From NCBI RefSeq assembly GCF_048268525.1, contig NZ_JBLWVH010000001.1, positions 186,001-250,000 on the forward strand: a stretch of DNA of 64,000 nucleotides, in the 5' to 3' direction. The translations under genes and the position numbers were made by a program. This DNA is from Maricaulis sp048268525 (lineage in GTDB: Bacteria > Pseudomonadota > Alphaproteobacteria > Caulobacterales > Maricaulaceae). The notes beneath the pieces are model-generated. The model saw only the letters and a program-made list of their open reading frames with translations, did not search any database and was not told the DNA's origin. Positions 35,192-44,149 of this stretch are shown here, piece by piece (position 1 is the first letter of the stretch; each line of letters starts with the position of its first letter).

Positions 35192-35980
35192 TCAATCCAG
35201 GGCGACAAAGCCGGTACCGCTGCGGGCGTAGAGACGGATATTGGCTTCAGCGGCCTTGCGGAGGGCAAAGGCGGTCGGAGCCGAAATGCTGGCCAGCGCC
35301 GGGATTCCGGCGCGCGCGGCCTTTTCGATCAACTCGTAGGAACAGCGACTGGACATGACCAGAAATCCGGCCGTGTGATCGACGCCGTTCCGGGCATTGG
35401 CACCGATGAGTTTGTCGAGCGCATTGTGGCGGCCGACATCTTCGCGCGTGATGAGGATGTCGCCGGTTGCGTTGCACCAGGCGGCGGCGTGGACTGAACG
35501 CGTTTGCGAGTTCAAGGGCTGACAGTCCGTGAGGGACGCCATCGCCTTTGCCAGCGCGTCACAGGACAGCTCGACTGGCGCAGGGGAGACACGTGGCAGC
35601 GGCGTGATCAGGGTTTCGGCATTTTCCAGTCCACACAGTCCGCACCCGGCGCGGCCGGGCAGATTGCGGCGCCGGTGGACAATCTCCAGCCTCTCCAGAC
35701 GATCCGGGACCAGTTCAATGTGCAGATCAATGCCGATGTCCTGATTGATGATCTCGATGGCCTCGATGTCCCCGAGGCGCGTCACGATGCCTTCCGATAG
35801 CGAGAAGCCGATCGCGAAGTCGGCGATGTCGGACGGGGTCGCCAGCATGACGGCGTAATTGCGGCGATTGTAGATGATCGCCACCGGCAGTTCTTCGGCC
35901 ACAGACCAGGCCGTGCCATCGGCCAGTCTTGCAGGCCGGGATGACGGTGCCGAGCTGCCACGCTCGGTGATATGCGGCAT
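35192..35980 (-). CDS. fdhD: Formate dehydrogenase accessory sulfurtransferase FdhD
   Basis: Transfers sulfur to the molybdenum cofactor of formate dehydrogenase and is required for its activity. It has the functional Cys-x-x-Cys pair in RAGCGLCGLEN, the KLIGANARNG segment and SRCSYELIEKAARAGIPALASISAPTA near the C-terminus. The ATG at 35980 follows the fdsA stop by one base (TAAGATG); another ATG at 36001 would overlap fdsA by 20 bases and has no visible Shine-Dalgarno. The product is about 262 residues. Its place directly after fdsA supports a dedicated role. Confidence 0.92.
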   Translation of the reverse strand: MPHITERGSSAPSSRPARLADGTAWSVAEELPVAIIYNRRNYAVMLATPSDIADFAIGFSLSEGIVTRLGDIEAIEIINQDIGIDLHIELVPDRLERLEIVHRRRNLPGRAGCGLCGLENAETLITPLPRVSPAPVELSCDALAKAMASLTDCQPLNSQTRSVHAAAWCNATGDILITREDVGRHNALDKLIGANARNGVDHTAGFLVMSSRCSYELIEKAARAGIPALASISAPTAFALRKAAEANIRLYARSGTGFVALD

Positions 35981-35981
35981 C

Positions 35982-38837
35982 TTACTCGGCCGGTTCGACA
36001 TGATCGTCGCGCTTGATACGACGCGCCTGACGGGACGAACCAGCGTGCTCCTCCTGCCAGGAAGACCGGTGGTTGGCCGGCGCCACCTCGACTGCGGTGA
36101 CCTTGTATTCCGGGCAGCTGGTCGCCCAGTCGGAATTCTCGGTCGTCACCACATTGGCGCCGGTTTCAGGGTGGTGGAAGGTTGTATAGACGACGCCGGG
36201 CGCCATGCGCTCGGAATGGCGGGCGCGCAGGGTGGTCTCGCCCTTGCGGCTGCGCACCGAGACCCAGTGCCCGTCCCGAATTCCTCGCGCTTCGGCATCG
36301 CTGGGATGCAGTTCCAGCACATCCTCGTCATGCCAGCGGGCATTCTCGGTCCGCCGCGACTGGGCGCCGACATTGTACTGGCTGAGTATGCGCCCGGTTG
36401 TCAGGATCAGCGGGAATTTGCGGTTGGTCCGCTCGGTCGTCGGCACGAATTCGGTGACAACGAAATGCCCCTTGCCTCGCACGAAGCCGTCAACATGCAT
36501 GATCGGCGTGCCCAGTGGTGCGGCCTCGTTGCAGGGCCATTGCACACTGCCATCGCGATCCAGCCGCGCATGGGAGACATCGGCGAAAGTCGGCGTCAGG
36601 GCGGCGATCTCGTCCATGATCTCGGCGCTGCTTGAGAAAGCTGTCTCACCGTATCCCATCGCCTGGGTCAGGGCCTGGGTGACCTCCCATTCGGCCATCC
36701 CGGTCTTGACGGGAATGGCCGGGCGAACCCGGTTGATCCGGCGCTCGGCATTGATGAAACAGCCATCCTTCTCGAGGAAGGAGGTGCCGGGCAGGAAGAC
36801 GTGGGCGAAGCGGGCGGTCTCGTTGAGGAAAAGGTCCTGCACGATCAGGATGTCCAGCGCCCGCAGGGCCGCCTCGACATGCTGGGTGTTCGGGTCGGAC
36901 TGGGCAATGTCCTCGCCCTGCACATAGAGCCCCTTGAAGGTCCCGCCGCAGGCCTCGTCGAACATGTTGGGAATGCGCAGGCCTGGCTCGGCGTCCTGGG
37001 GGCGTTTCCATGCCGTTTCGAAAATCGCCCGGGTCGCATCATCGCTGACATGGCGGTAGCCGGGGAATTCATGCGGGAAGGAGCCCATGTCGCATGAGCC
37101 CTGGACATTGTTCTGGCCGCGCAGCGGGTTCACGCCAACGCCGCGCCGCCCGATATTGCCCGTCGCCATCGCCAGATTGGCCATGCCCATGACCATGGTC
37201 GAGCCCTGGCTGTGTTCGGTCACGCCCAGCCCGTAATAGATCGCCGCCTTGCCGCCGCCGGCATAGAGACGGGCCGCTGCGCGGATGTCGTCCGCCGGTA
37301 CACCGGTGATCGCGGCCGCGGCTTCCGGCGAGTTCGCGTCGTCTCGGATGAAGTCGAGCCAGTCGGCGAAGCTGTCGGTCTCGCAGCGCTCGGCGATGAA
37401 GGCCTCGTCCAGCAGGCCTTCGCTGGCGGCGACATGGGCGAGTGCATTGACCAGGGCGACATTGGTTCCGGGCTGCAGCGCCAGATGGTGCGCCGCTTCG
37501 ATATGCGGTGTGCGAACGAGGTCAATGGCGCGCGGGTCGGCGATAATCAGCCTGGCGCCCTCGCGCAGGCGACGCTTCATCTGCGAGGCGAAAACCGGAT
37601 GCGCGTCGGTGGGGTTGGCGCCGATCAGCAGTATGACGTCGGCTTCTTCGACACTGTCGAAATCCTGGGTGCCGGCGGAGGTTCCATAGGTTTCCTTCAG
37701 GCCATAGCCGGTCGGCGAATGGCAGACCCGGGCGCAGGTATCGATATTGTTGTTGGCGAAGGCGGCGCGCACCATGCGCTGGACCAGCCAGACTTCCTCG
37801 ATCGTGCAGCGTGAGGACGAGATGGCGCCGATCGACTTGCGCCCATGCTTGGCCTGGGTCGTTTTCAGGCGATCCGCCGCGAAACCGATGGCTTCATCCC
37901 ACGATACTTCCCGCCAGGGCTCGTCAATGTTGTCGCGGATCATCGGCGCGGTGATGCGGTCGGCATGCGAGGCATAGCCCCAGGCAAAGCGCCCCTTGAC
38001 GCAGGAATGCCCGTGATTGGCCTTGCCATCCTTGTCCGGCACCATGCGGATGACCTGATTGCCCTTCAGCTCGGCCTTGAAGGAGCAGCCAACTCCGCAA
38101 TAGGCGCAGGTCGTCTTCACCGTCCGGTCCGGCACGCCGTGCTCGACGACAGTCTTCTCCTGCAGGGTGGCGGTCGGGCAGGCCTGGACACAGGCGCCGC
38201 AGGAAACGCATTCGGAGTTGAAGAAGTCCGGGCCGCCGACCGAGATGTGCGAGTCGAAACCGCGCCCCTCGACGGTCAGCGCCAGGGTGCCCTGGACCTC
38301 GTCGCAGGCCCGGACACATCGTGAGCAGACGATGCATTTGGACGGCTCGAAGTCGAAATAGGGGTTGGAGACGTCTTTCTCCTGGCCGCCATGGTTCTCG
38401 CCGGCGAGGCCATAGCGGACATCGCGCAGGCCGACCGCGCCCGCCATGTCCTGCAGTTCGCAATCGCCATTGTCCGAGCAGGTCAGGCAATCGAGCGGGT
38501 GGTCGGAGATATAGAGCTCCATCACGCCGCGGCGCAGGCGCGCCAGGCGGTCAGACTGGGTGGTGACTTTCATGCCCGGCTCGACCGGCGTGGTGCAGGA
38601 GGCTGGCGTGCCGCGCTTGCCATCGATCTCGACCAGGCAGAGCCGGCAGGAGCCGAAGGCCTTCAGACTGTCGGTTGCACACAGTTTCGGGATCTGGGTG
38701 CCCAGGGTCGAGGCGGCCCGCATGACGCTGGTGCCCTCGGGCACGGAGACTTCAAACCCGTCAATTTCCAAACGGACGGTCCCGGCCGGCTTGCGTGGTG
38801 CCGGCGTTCCGAAATCAATGTCCTTGTCGAGTGGCAT
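35982..38837 (-). CDS. fdsA: NAD-linked formate dehydrogenase, molybdenum catalytic subunit
   Basis: Oxidises formate to CO2 and passes electrons to FdsB/FdsG. The 951-residue layout is a 2Fe-2S ferredoxin domain (Cys53, Cys64, Cys67, Cys81), a NuoG-like site (Cys117, Cys120, Cys126), two 4Fe-4S motifs (Cys168/171/174/178 and Cys210/213/216/220), the molybdopterin oxidoreductase 4Fe-4S motif (Cys244, Cys247, Cys251, Cys279), and the bis-MGD domain. The Mo ligand is Cys372 in CARVCHSPTG, so this is the cysteine and not the selenocysteine form, with His373 next to it. AGGAG precedes the ATG, nine bases after fdsB. It is cytoplasmic and soluble. Confidence 0.95.
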   Translation of the reverse strand: MPLDKDIDFGTPAPRKPAGTVRLEIDGFEVSVPEGTSVMRAASTLGTQIPKLCATDSLKAFGSCRLCLVEIDGKRGTPASCTTPVEPGMKVTTQSDRLARLRRGVMELYISDHPLDCLTCSDNGDCELQDMAGAVGLRDVRYGLAGENHGGQEKDVSNPYFDFEPSKCIVCSRCVRACDEVQGTLALTVEGRGFDSHISVGGPDFFNSECVSCGACVQACPTATLQEKTVVEHGVPDRTVKTTCAYCGVGCSFKAELKGNQVIRMVPDKDGKANHGHSCVKGRFAWGYASHADRITAPMIRDNIDEPWREVSWDEAIGFAADRLKTTQAKHGRKSIGAISSSRCTIEEVWLVQRMVRAAFANNNIDTCARVCHSPTGYGLKETYGTSAGTQDFDSVEEADVILLIGANPTDAHPVFASQMKRRLREGARLIIADPRAIDLVRTPHIEAAHHLALQPGTNVALVNALAHVAASEGLLDEAFIAERCETDSFADWLDFIRDDANSPEAAAAITGVPADDIRAAARLYAGGGKAAIYYGLGVTEHSQGSTMVMGMANLAMATGNIGRRGVGVNPLRGQNNVQGSCDMGSFPHEFPGYRHVSDDATRAIFETAWKRPQDAEPGLRIPNMFDEACGGTFKGLYVQGEDIAQSDPNTQHVEAALRALDILIVQDLFLNETARFAHVFLPGTSFLEKDGCFINAERRINRVRPAIPVKTGMAEWEVTQALTQAMGYGETAFSSSAEIMDEIAALTPTFADVSHARLDRDGSVQWPCNEAAPLGTPIMHVDGFVRGKGHFVVTEFVPTTERTNRKFPLILTTGRILSQYNVGAQSRRTENARWHDEDVLELHPSDAEARGIRDGHWVSVRSRKGETTLRARHSERMAPGVVYTTFHHPETGANVVTTENSDWATSCPEYKVTAVEVAPANHRSSWQEEHAGSSRQARRIKRDDHVEPAE

Positions 38838-38846
38838 GAAGATCTC

Positions 38847-40385
38847 CTACTCGGCGGCCAATGGACGGGTGAAGTCTTCGGGGAAGCGTTCGATGGCGCT
38901 TCGCACCGGCATCGGGGTCAGCCCGCCCATGGCGCACAGCGACCCGTCGGTCATCAGCTCGCAAAGGTCTTCGACCAAAGCGAGGTTTTCGGCCACATCC
39001 TCGCCGGCGATGATCCTGTCCAGTGTCTCGCGGCCGCGTGTGGCGCCGACCCGGCACGGCGTGCACTTGCCGCAGCTCTCGATGGCGCAGAACTCCATCG
39101 CGAAGCGGGCTTGCCGCGCCATGTCGACCGTGTCGTTGAACACCACGACCCCGCCATGACCCAGCATACCACCAATCGCGGCCAGAGCCTCATAATCCAT
39201 CGCGACATCCAGATCGGCGTCGGCCAAATAGGCCCCCAAGGGGCCGCCGACCTGCACCGCGCGCAGCGGCCGCCCGGACCGCGTACCGCCGCCAAACTCC
39301 TCGATCAGGGTGCGCAATGAGACACCGAAGGCCAGCTCGACAAGCGCGCCCTGCTTGATGTCGCCGGCCAGCTGGAAGGCTTGCGTGCCGCGTGACCGGT
39401 CGGTACCGAAATCCCGATAGGCTTCGCCGCCATGCTCGAGGATCCATGGCACGCTGGCGAGCGTCAGCACATTGTTGACGATGGTCGGCTGACCAAACAG
39501 GCCGGATATGGCGGGGATGGGCGGCTTGGCGCGTACTTCGCCGCGCTTGCCCTCGAGGCTGTTGAGCATCGAGCTTTCTTCGCCGCAGATATAGGCACCG
39601 GCGCCCGTGCGGACCTCGATGTCGAACCGGTCGCCAGCGGACAGGCCCTCGAACAGCCCGGCCTCGCGCCAGACCCCGATGGCGGCTTTGAGAGTGCGGA
39701 TGGCGTCGGGGTATTCCGAGCGCAGATAGACCAGCCCGTGAGTTGCACCGATGGCCCGGGCGGCGATGCACATGCCTTCAATCAGGGTGAAGGGATCGCC
39801 TTCCATCAACAGGCGGTCGGCGTAGGTGCCGCTGTCACCCTCATCGGCGTTGCAACACAAATAGGTCGCGTCACCTGTCGCCTTGGCAGCGGTTTCCCAC
39901 TTGATGCCGGCGGGGAAGCCGGCGCCGCCGCGTCCTCTCAGTCCCGACGTCTTGACCGCTTCGATGATGGCGTCCGGTGCCAGAGCTCGGGCCTTGGACA
40001 GGCCGGCGAGCCCGCCACCGGCCTTGTAGGTCGACAAGTCCAGCGGGTCGTCGAGGCCGCAGCGGGCAAAGATCAGGCGTTGCTGTTTGGCCAGTTGCGG
40101 GATTGTCTCGACCGGACCCAGGGCGAGCGGGTGTCCGCTGGCGGGGAAGTCGGCGGCGACGAGCGAGTCCACATCGTCGGCTGTCACCGGTCCGAAACCG
40201 AGGCGCTGGCCGTTCCGCTCGACCTCGATCAGCGGCTCCAGCCAGAACAGGCCTCGGGACCCGTTCCGGATGATGGCTGTGTCGGCGGGCAGAACATGGG
40301 CCAGGTGTGAGGCGACCTCGTCCGCGCCGACGGATCGAGCGGCTGAATCGCCTGGGACAAGAATGCGTTGGACGGTGCCGCTCAT
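38847..40385 (-). CDS. fdsB: Formate dehydrogenase NADH/FMN subunit (NuoF-like)
   Basis: A 512-residue diaphorase subunit that carries FMN, binds NAD+ and holds a 4Fe-4S cluster. Motifs are GLRGRGGAGFPAGIKWE (FMN/NADH binding, near residue 160), CNADEGDSGTYADR, ICGEESSMLNSLEGKRG near 270 and the cluster motif ESCGKCTPCRVGATRG near 420. The roughly 100-residue N-terminal extension is a thioredoxin-like fold usual in FdsB. The start at 40385 overlaps the fdsG stop as ATGA. Confidence 0.93.
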   Translation of the reverse strand: MSGTVQRILVPGDSAARSVGADEVASHLAHVLPADTAIIRNGSRGLFWLEPLIEVERNGQRLGFGPVTADDVDSLVAADFPASGHPLALGPVETIPQLAKQQRLIFARCGLDDPLDLSTYKAGGGLAGLSKARALAPDAIIEAVKTSGLRGRGGAGFPAGIKWETAAKATGDATYLCCNADEGDSGTYADRLLMEGDPFTLIEGMCIAARAIGATHGLVYLRSEYPDAIRTLKAAIGVWREAGLFEGLSAGDRFDIEVRTGAGAYICGEESSMLNSLEGKRGEVRAKPPIPAISGLFGQPTIVNNVLTLASVPWILEHGGEAYRDFGTDRSRGTQAFQLAGDIKQGALVELAFGVSLRTLIEEFGGGTRSGRPLRAVQVGGPLGAYLADADLDVAMDYEALAAIGGMLGHGGVVVFNDTVDMARQARFAMEFCAIESCGKCTPCRVGATRGRETLDRIIAGEDVAENLALVEDLCELMTDGSLCAMGGLTPMPVRSAIERFPEDFTRPLAAE

Positions 40386-40873
40386 TCGCCGTCTCCAGCG
40401 CGTATGTCCAGCCCGTCCAGAGCGGCCAGGGCACGTTCGGTGGTCAACCGGCCGATCGGGCGGTTGTCCAGCATTGCCGCCGGACCCAGGGCGCAATTGC
40501 CGAGGCAGTAGACAGGGCGAAGGTCGATGGCCGTCCGGTTACCGGCGGACGCGCGGATCGCCAGCCTTGTTTCAATCTCGGCAGCCACGCTATCCGCGCC
40601 GGCTGCCTGGCAGGCTTCCGCCCTGCAGATCTTGAGGGTGTGGGCGGCCCCGGGCTGGCGGCGGAAGTCATGGTAGAAACTGACCACACCCAGCACTTCG
40701 GCGCGGCTGAGGTTGAGTGCATCAGCGATGGTGGCTATGGCGCTGTCCGAGACGTGACCAACCGTCGCCTGAAGCTGGTGCAGCACCTCAATCAGGGAGT
40801 CAGGGCGGTTCGAATGTCGAGCGCACGCCGCGCGAGCATCAGGATTATCGATTGTATCGATCAACATTGGCAT
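40382..40873 (-). CDS. fdsG: Formate dehydrogenase 2Fe-2S gamma subunit (NuoE-like)
   Basis: A 163-residue thioredoxin-fold 2Fe-2S protein: Cys pairs in CRAEAC and CLGNCALGPA, and the VLGVVSFYHDF helix typical of NuoE. It is the first gene of fdsG-fdsB-fdsA-fdhD. I found no fdsD-like small subunit after fdhD and no LysR-type fdsR next to fdsG. Confidence 0.93.
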   Translation of the reverse strand: MPMLIDTIDNPDARAACARHSNRPDSLIEVLHQLQATVGHVSDSAIATIADALNLSRAEVLGVVSFYHDFRRQPGAAHTLKICRAEACQAAGADSVAAEIETRLAIRASAGNRTAIDLRPVYCLGNCALGPAAMLDNRPIGRLTTERALAALDGLDIRAGDGE

Positions 40874-40960
40874 GGTGTGGCGCCGACCTCCCCGATTGCC
40901 GCCTTCAATCGCACGCTATTATGACGTGACAGTGCGCGGTACCCAAATCTTCCTTGCATT

Positions 40961-40983
40961 GGCCTGTCGCCGGCAAACAGGCC
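40961..40983. repeat. Inverted repeat between fdsG and amidohydrolase genes
   Basis: GGCCTGT (40961-40967) and ACAGGCC (40977-40983) form a 7-bp perfect inverted repeat with a 9-base spacer, in the 209-bp divergent promoter region. It may be an operator or an mRNA hairpin; there is no T-run. Confidence 0.4.
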
Positions 40984-41082
40984 GCTCCGGTCGGTATCGA
41001 CGGCGAGCAGAACGGTCGTGAAGACAGGCCCGGGAAACGATGCTAACCCTCGACATCAGGATTTGCCTCGGGGGAGACAGCA

Positions 41083-43161
41083 ATGTCCATGACCATGAAA
41101 TCGATCTGGGCCGGTATGGCCATTGCTACGCTGGCGGCGTGCAGCCCGCCGGTTGAAAACGGAACGACCGACGAGGTTTCGTCGACCGTCCAGGGCGCAC
41201 CGGAAGCCACGCGCTTCACCGTCCTTGTCGGTGGAACCGAGATCGGCGGCATGGACATCCAGCCGACCGACAATGGTTATGCGGTCGAGTTCGAATACCG
41301 CAATAATGGCCGCGGTCCGACGATCACCGAAAATGTCACGCTCGATGAGCGTGGCCTGCCTGTCGACTGGACAATTTCCGGGGCCTCGACTTTCGGCAAT
41401 CCGATCGATGAGAGCTTCGAATACATCGACAGCGAGGCGCGCTGGCGCGATGCGACCGGCAGCGACCAGGCCATTCCCGATGGCGACGCCTTTTATGTGC
41501 CGCAGGATGCCAGCCCCTATTGGTTGGCGATTGCCGCCCGCGCCCTGCTGGCGCGCGACGACATGTCGATGGCGGCCATTCCGGGTGGCGAGCTGCGCCT
41601 GTCCGAGGTTGACCAGCTGAGCGTCAGCAATGGCGAGGCGAGCCGCGACGTGACAGCCTACGGCCTGTCCGGAACCAGTGAAAACCCGACCTACTTTCTG
41701 ATGGACGGGCCGGCTTTCTTCGGTTTGATCACGCCCGGCTTCGCCATCCTCGAAGCCGGTTATGAGGCCGAGGACGAACGTCTGCGTTCGCTCGCAGCCG
41801 GCTATGGCGCAAGTCGCTTTGCCGAGATCCAGTCCCGCGTGGCGCATCACTATGATGGCCCGGTCCGGATCCGGAATGTCCGGGTTTTCGATCCGGAGAC
41901 ACTTGCCCTGGGTGAGCCGGTATCGGTTGTGGTTGACGGTGACCGGATTTCGGCGATCGACGCGCTCGATGTCGCGACACAGCCGGGTGAGACCGAAATC
42001 GACGGCGCGGGCGGGTCGCTGATCCCCGGCCTGTTCGAGATGCATGCCCATATGGGCGAAACCAGCGCCTTCCTCAATATCGCTGCCGGCGTGACCAGCG
42101 TCCGCGACATGGGCAATAATAATGAGGTTCTGGGCGAGCTGATCACCCGTATCGAGGCGGGTGAAGTGGCCGGCCCGCGTGTGCACCGCAGCGGCTTCAT
42201 CGAAGGTCGCAGCCCGTTCAGCTCGAATAATGGCATCCTGGTGGAAACCGAGGCCGAAGCCGTCGCCGCCGTTGAGACCTATGCGGCCAGCGGTGACTAC
42301 ATCCAGGTGAAGGTCTACAACTCGATGAACCCGGACTGGATTCCGGCCGTCATCGAAGCGGCGCACGCCAATGGTCTGCGCGTTGCCGGTCATGTGCCTG
42401 CCTTCACCAATGCCGACGCCATGATTGCCGCCGGCTATGACGAGATGACCCATATCAACCAGGTGATGCTGGGCTGGGTGCTGGAAGAAGGTGAGGACAC
42501 ACGCTCCCTGCTGCGCCTGACCGCGCTGCGTCGCCTGCCTGCCTTTGATCTGGAAAGCGACGCGGTTCGCAACACGATCGATGCGATGGTGGCCAATGGG
42601 GTCGCCATTGACCCGACCTATGCCATCCACGAAGCGCTGCTCCTGTCGCGCAATGGAGAGGTGTCGCCGGGTGTTGTCGATTATATCGACCACATGCCGG
42701 TCGAGACCCAGCGTGGGGCTCGCAGCGCCTGGGCCGACATTGCTACGGACGAGGATGACGCCAATTATCGCGGTGCCTTCGACCAGATCACGCAGACCCT
42801 GCGCATGATGCGCGATGCCGGCGTGTTCATCGTGCCGGGCACCGACCTTGGCGGCTCTTTCGCCCACCATCGCGAACTCGAACTGTACCAGAATATCGGC
42901 ATGACCCCGGCCGAGATCATCGCCTGGGGCAGCCATGGGATGGCCGAGTATCTGGGCGTGGACGACGAGCTGGGAACGATCGCTCCCGGCATGCTGGCCG
43001 ATTTCTTCCTCGTGCCCGGTGATCCGACGTCAGACTTCAAGGATCTGAAGACGATCGCCCTGGTGTCGGCCAATGGTACTTTCTACTACCCGACGGAGAT
43101 CTATCCGGAGTTCGGTATCCTGCCATTCACCGACGTGCCTTCGGTCAGCCAGCCGCGCTGA
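41083..43161 (+). CDS. Lipoprotein amidohydrolase (imidazolonepropionase/prolidase-like)
   Basis: A 692-residue exported lipoprotein: short signal with lipobox LAAC, lipidated Cys20, GGGGGAG before the ATG. Residues about 30-260 form a non-catalytic beta-rich domain I do not recognise. Then comes a metal-dependent amidohydrolase TIM-barrel: MHAHM (His321, His323), Lys in YIQVKVYNS, His in VAGHVPAF, His in EMTHINQVM, and the terminal Asp in VPGTDLGG. The full metal ligand set appears present. It is probably periplasmic or on the outer membrane, cleaving an amide such as a dipeptide or cyclic imide. No operon partner is seen; it converges with the SDR gene. Confidence 0.85.
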   Translation: MSMTMKSIWAGMAIATLAACSPPVENGTTDEVSSTVQGAPEATRFTVLVGGTEIGGMDIQPTDNGYAVEFEYRNNGRGPTITENVTLDERGLPVDWTISGASTFGNPIDESFEYIDSEARWRDATGSDQAIPDGDAFYVPQDASPYWLAIAARALLARDDMSMAAIPGGELRLSEVDQLSVSNGEASRDVTAYGLSGTSENPTYFLMDGPAFFGLITPGFAILEAGYEAEDERLRSLAAGYGASRFAEIQSRVAHHYDGPVRIRNVRVFDPETLALGEPVSVVVDGDRISAIDALDVATQPGETEIDGAGGSLIPGLFEMHAHMGETSAFLNIAAGVTSVRDMGNNNEVLGELITRIEAGEVAGPRVHRSGFIEGRSPFSSNNGILVETEAEAVAAVETYAASGDYIQVKVYNSMNPDWIPAVIEAAHANGLRVAGHVPAFTNADAMIAAGYDEMTHINQVMLGWVLEEGEDTRSLLRLTALRRLPAFDLESDAVRNTIDAMVANGVAIDPTYAIHEALLLSRNGEVSPGVVDYIDHMPVETQRGARSAWADIATDEDDANYRGAFDQITQTLRMMRDAGVFIVPGTDLGGSFAHHRELELYQNIGMTPAEIIAWGSHGMAEYLGVDDELGTIAPGMLADFFLVPGDPTSDFKDLKTIALVSANGTFYYPTEIYPEFGILPFTDVPSVSQPR

Positions 43162-43183
43162 CCGACCGGCCTCGAGCCGGGCG

Positions 43184-43945
43184 CTAGAGCACCTGCCCGT
43201 CATCGATGGTGATGGCGGTACCGGTAATTGATCCGGCTGCCGGGCCGGCGAGCATCAGAAGGGCGTCATCCAGTGCGGTGATGTCCATCAGGCGTTTGCG
43301 GGGCAGGCGTGCGATGGCCTTCTTTCCGCCTTCGGTGGCGAACCAGTGGGCGTTGATCTCGGTTTCGATATAGCCGGGGCAGATCGCGTTGACCGCGATG
43401 TGTTGCCGGGCCCATTCGCGGGCCAGTCCCTTAGTCATCGAGATGACGGCGGCCTTGGACGCGCAATAGGCGGTCAGGCCTGGCAGGACTGTCAGTCCGG
43501 CGATCGAGGCAATGTTGATGATCCGTGCCTCACCCGCTTCGGCGACGCCGGAGGCCAGCATGCATCTGGCCGCTTCGCGGGCGCCGAAATAGACGGCACG
43601 GGTGTTGACGGCGAAGGTCTGGTCGAAATGCTCCGGCGTGATGTCCAGAGCCATGCCTTCGCCTCCAACACCGGCATTATTGATCATCACCTGCAGCGGA
43701 CCCAGTTCCGCCTCGGCCCGATCGAGTGCCGGTCCGATGGCCTCGGCGTCCGTGACATCCAGGGCAATCGCCACGGCGTCCCCGCCGCCGGCCCGGATGG
43801 CGTCGACCTCGGTGTTGAGCCGGTCGGTGCGCCGGGCCATCAGGGCCAGCTTTGCGCCGCGTCCGGCGAGCAGTCGTGCGAAATGCTGGCCCAGGCCGCT
43901 GGATGCGCCGGTGATGGCGATGGTTTTACCGGTCAGGTCTGTCAT
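43184..43945 (-). CDS. SDR-family oxidoreductase
   Basis: A 253-residue classical short-chain dehydrogenase: TGASSGLG cofactor motif near residue 12, NNAG near 90, catalytic Ser region IINIASIAG, and Tyr-x-x-x-Lys in YCASKAA. The ATG at 43945 has GGAG seven bases upstream; a start at 44032 would add a non-homologous leader. It is divergent from glk and convergent with the amidohydrolase gene. The substrate is not readable. Confidence 0.88.
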   Translation of the reverse strand: MTDLTGKTIAITGASSGLGQHFARLLAGRGAKLALMARRTDRLNTEVDAIRAGGGDAVAIALDVTDAEAIGPALDRAEAELGPLQVMINNAGVGGEGMALDITPEHFDQTFAVNTRAVYFGAREAARCMLASGVAEAGEARIINIASIAGLTVLPGLTAYCASKAAVISMTKGLAREWARQHIAVNAICPGYIETEINAHWFATEGGKKAIARLPRKRLMDITALDDALLMLAGPAAGSITGTAITIDDGQVL

Positions 43946-44036
43946 GGCGGGTCTCCGTAGCGCGTGTAGCCCGACTGTCTGGACTGTTCCGTCGCCGGTG
44001 GAAAGACGTGGACCGGACCGCGCTGAAATCAAAGGC

Positions 44037-44054
44037 TATGTTAGGGGTAACATA
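44037..44054. promoter_or_regulatory. Palindromic operator candidate in the SDR / glk-eda divergent region
   Basis: TATGTTAGGGGTAACATA has 7-bp perfect arms with a GGGG spacer. It lies 91 bp before the SDR start and 95 bp before glk. It resembles a LacI- or GntR-type operator and would suit control by sugar or sugar-acid metabolites; no such regulator gene is in the window. Confidence 0.5.
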
Positions 44055-44149
44055 TGACGTATAGGGTTTGCCAAGAGAAGAGCCGTCGCGAGCGCCAGCA
44101 CCGCGGATGGCCGACGGACTGATCTATCCGGGAGCGGGTTGAACCGGCC

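Noticed and set aside
41056..42936. 626-codon open frame on the minus strand
   Set aside because: Antisense shadow of the amidohydrolase lipoprotein gene.
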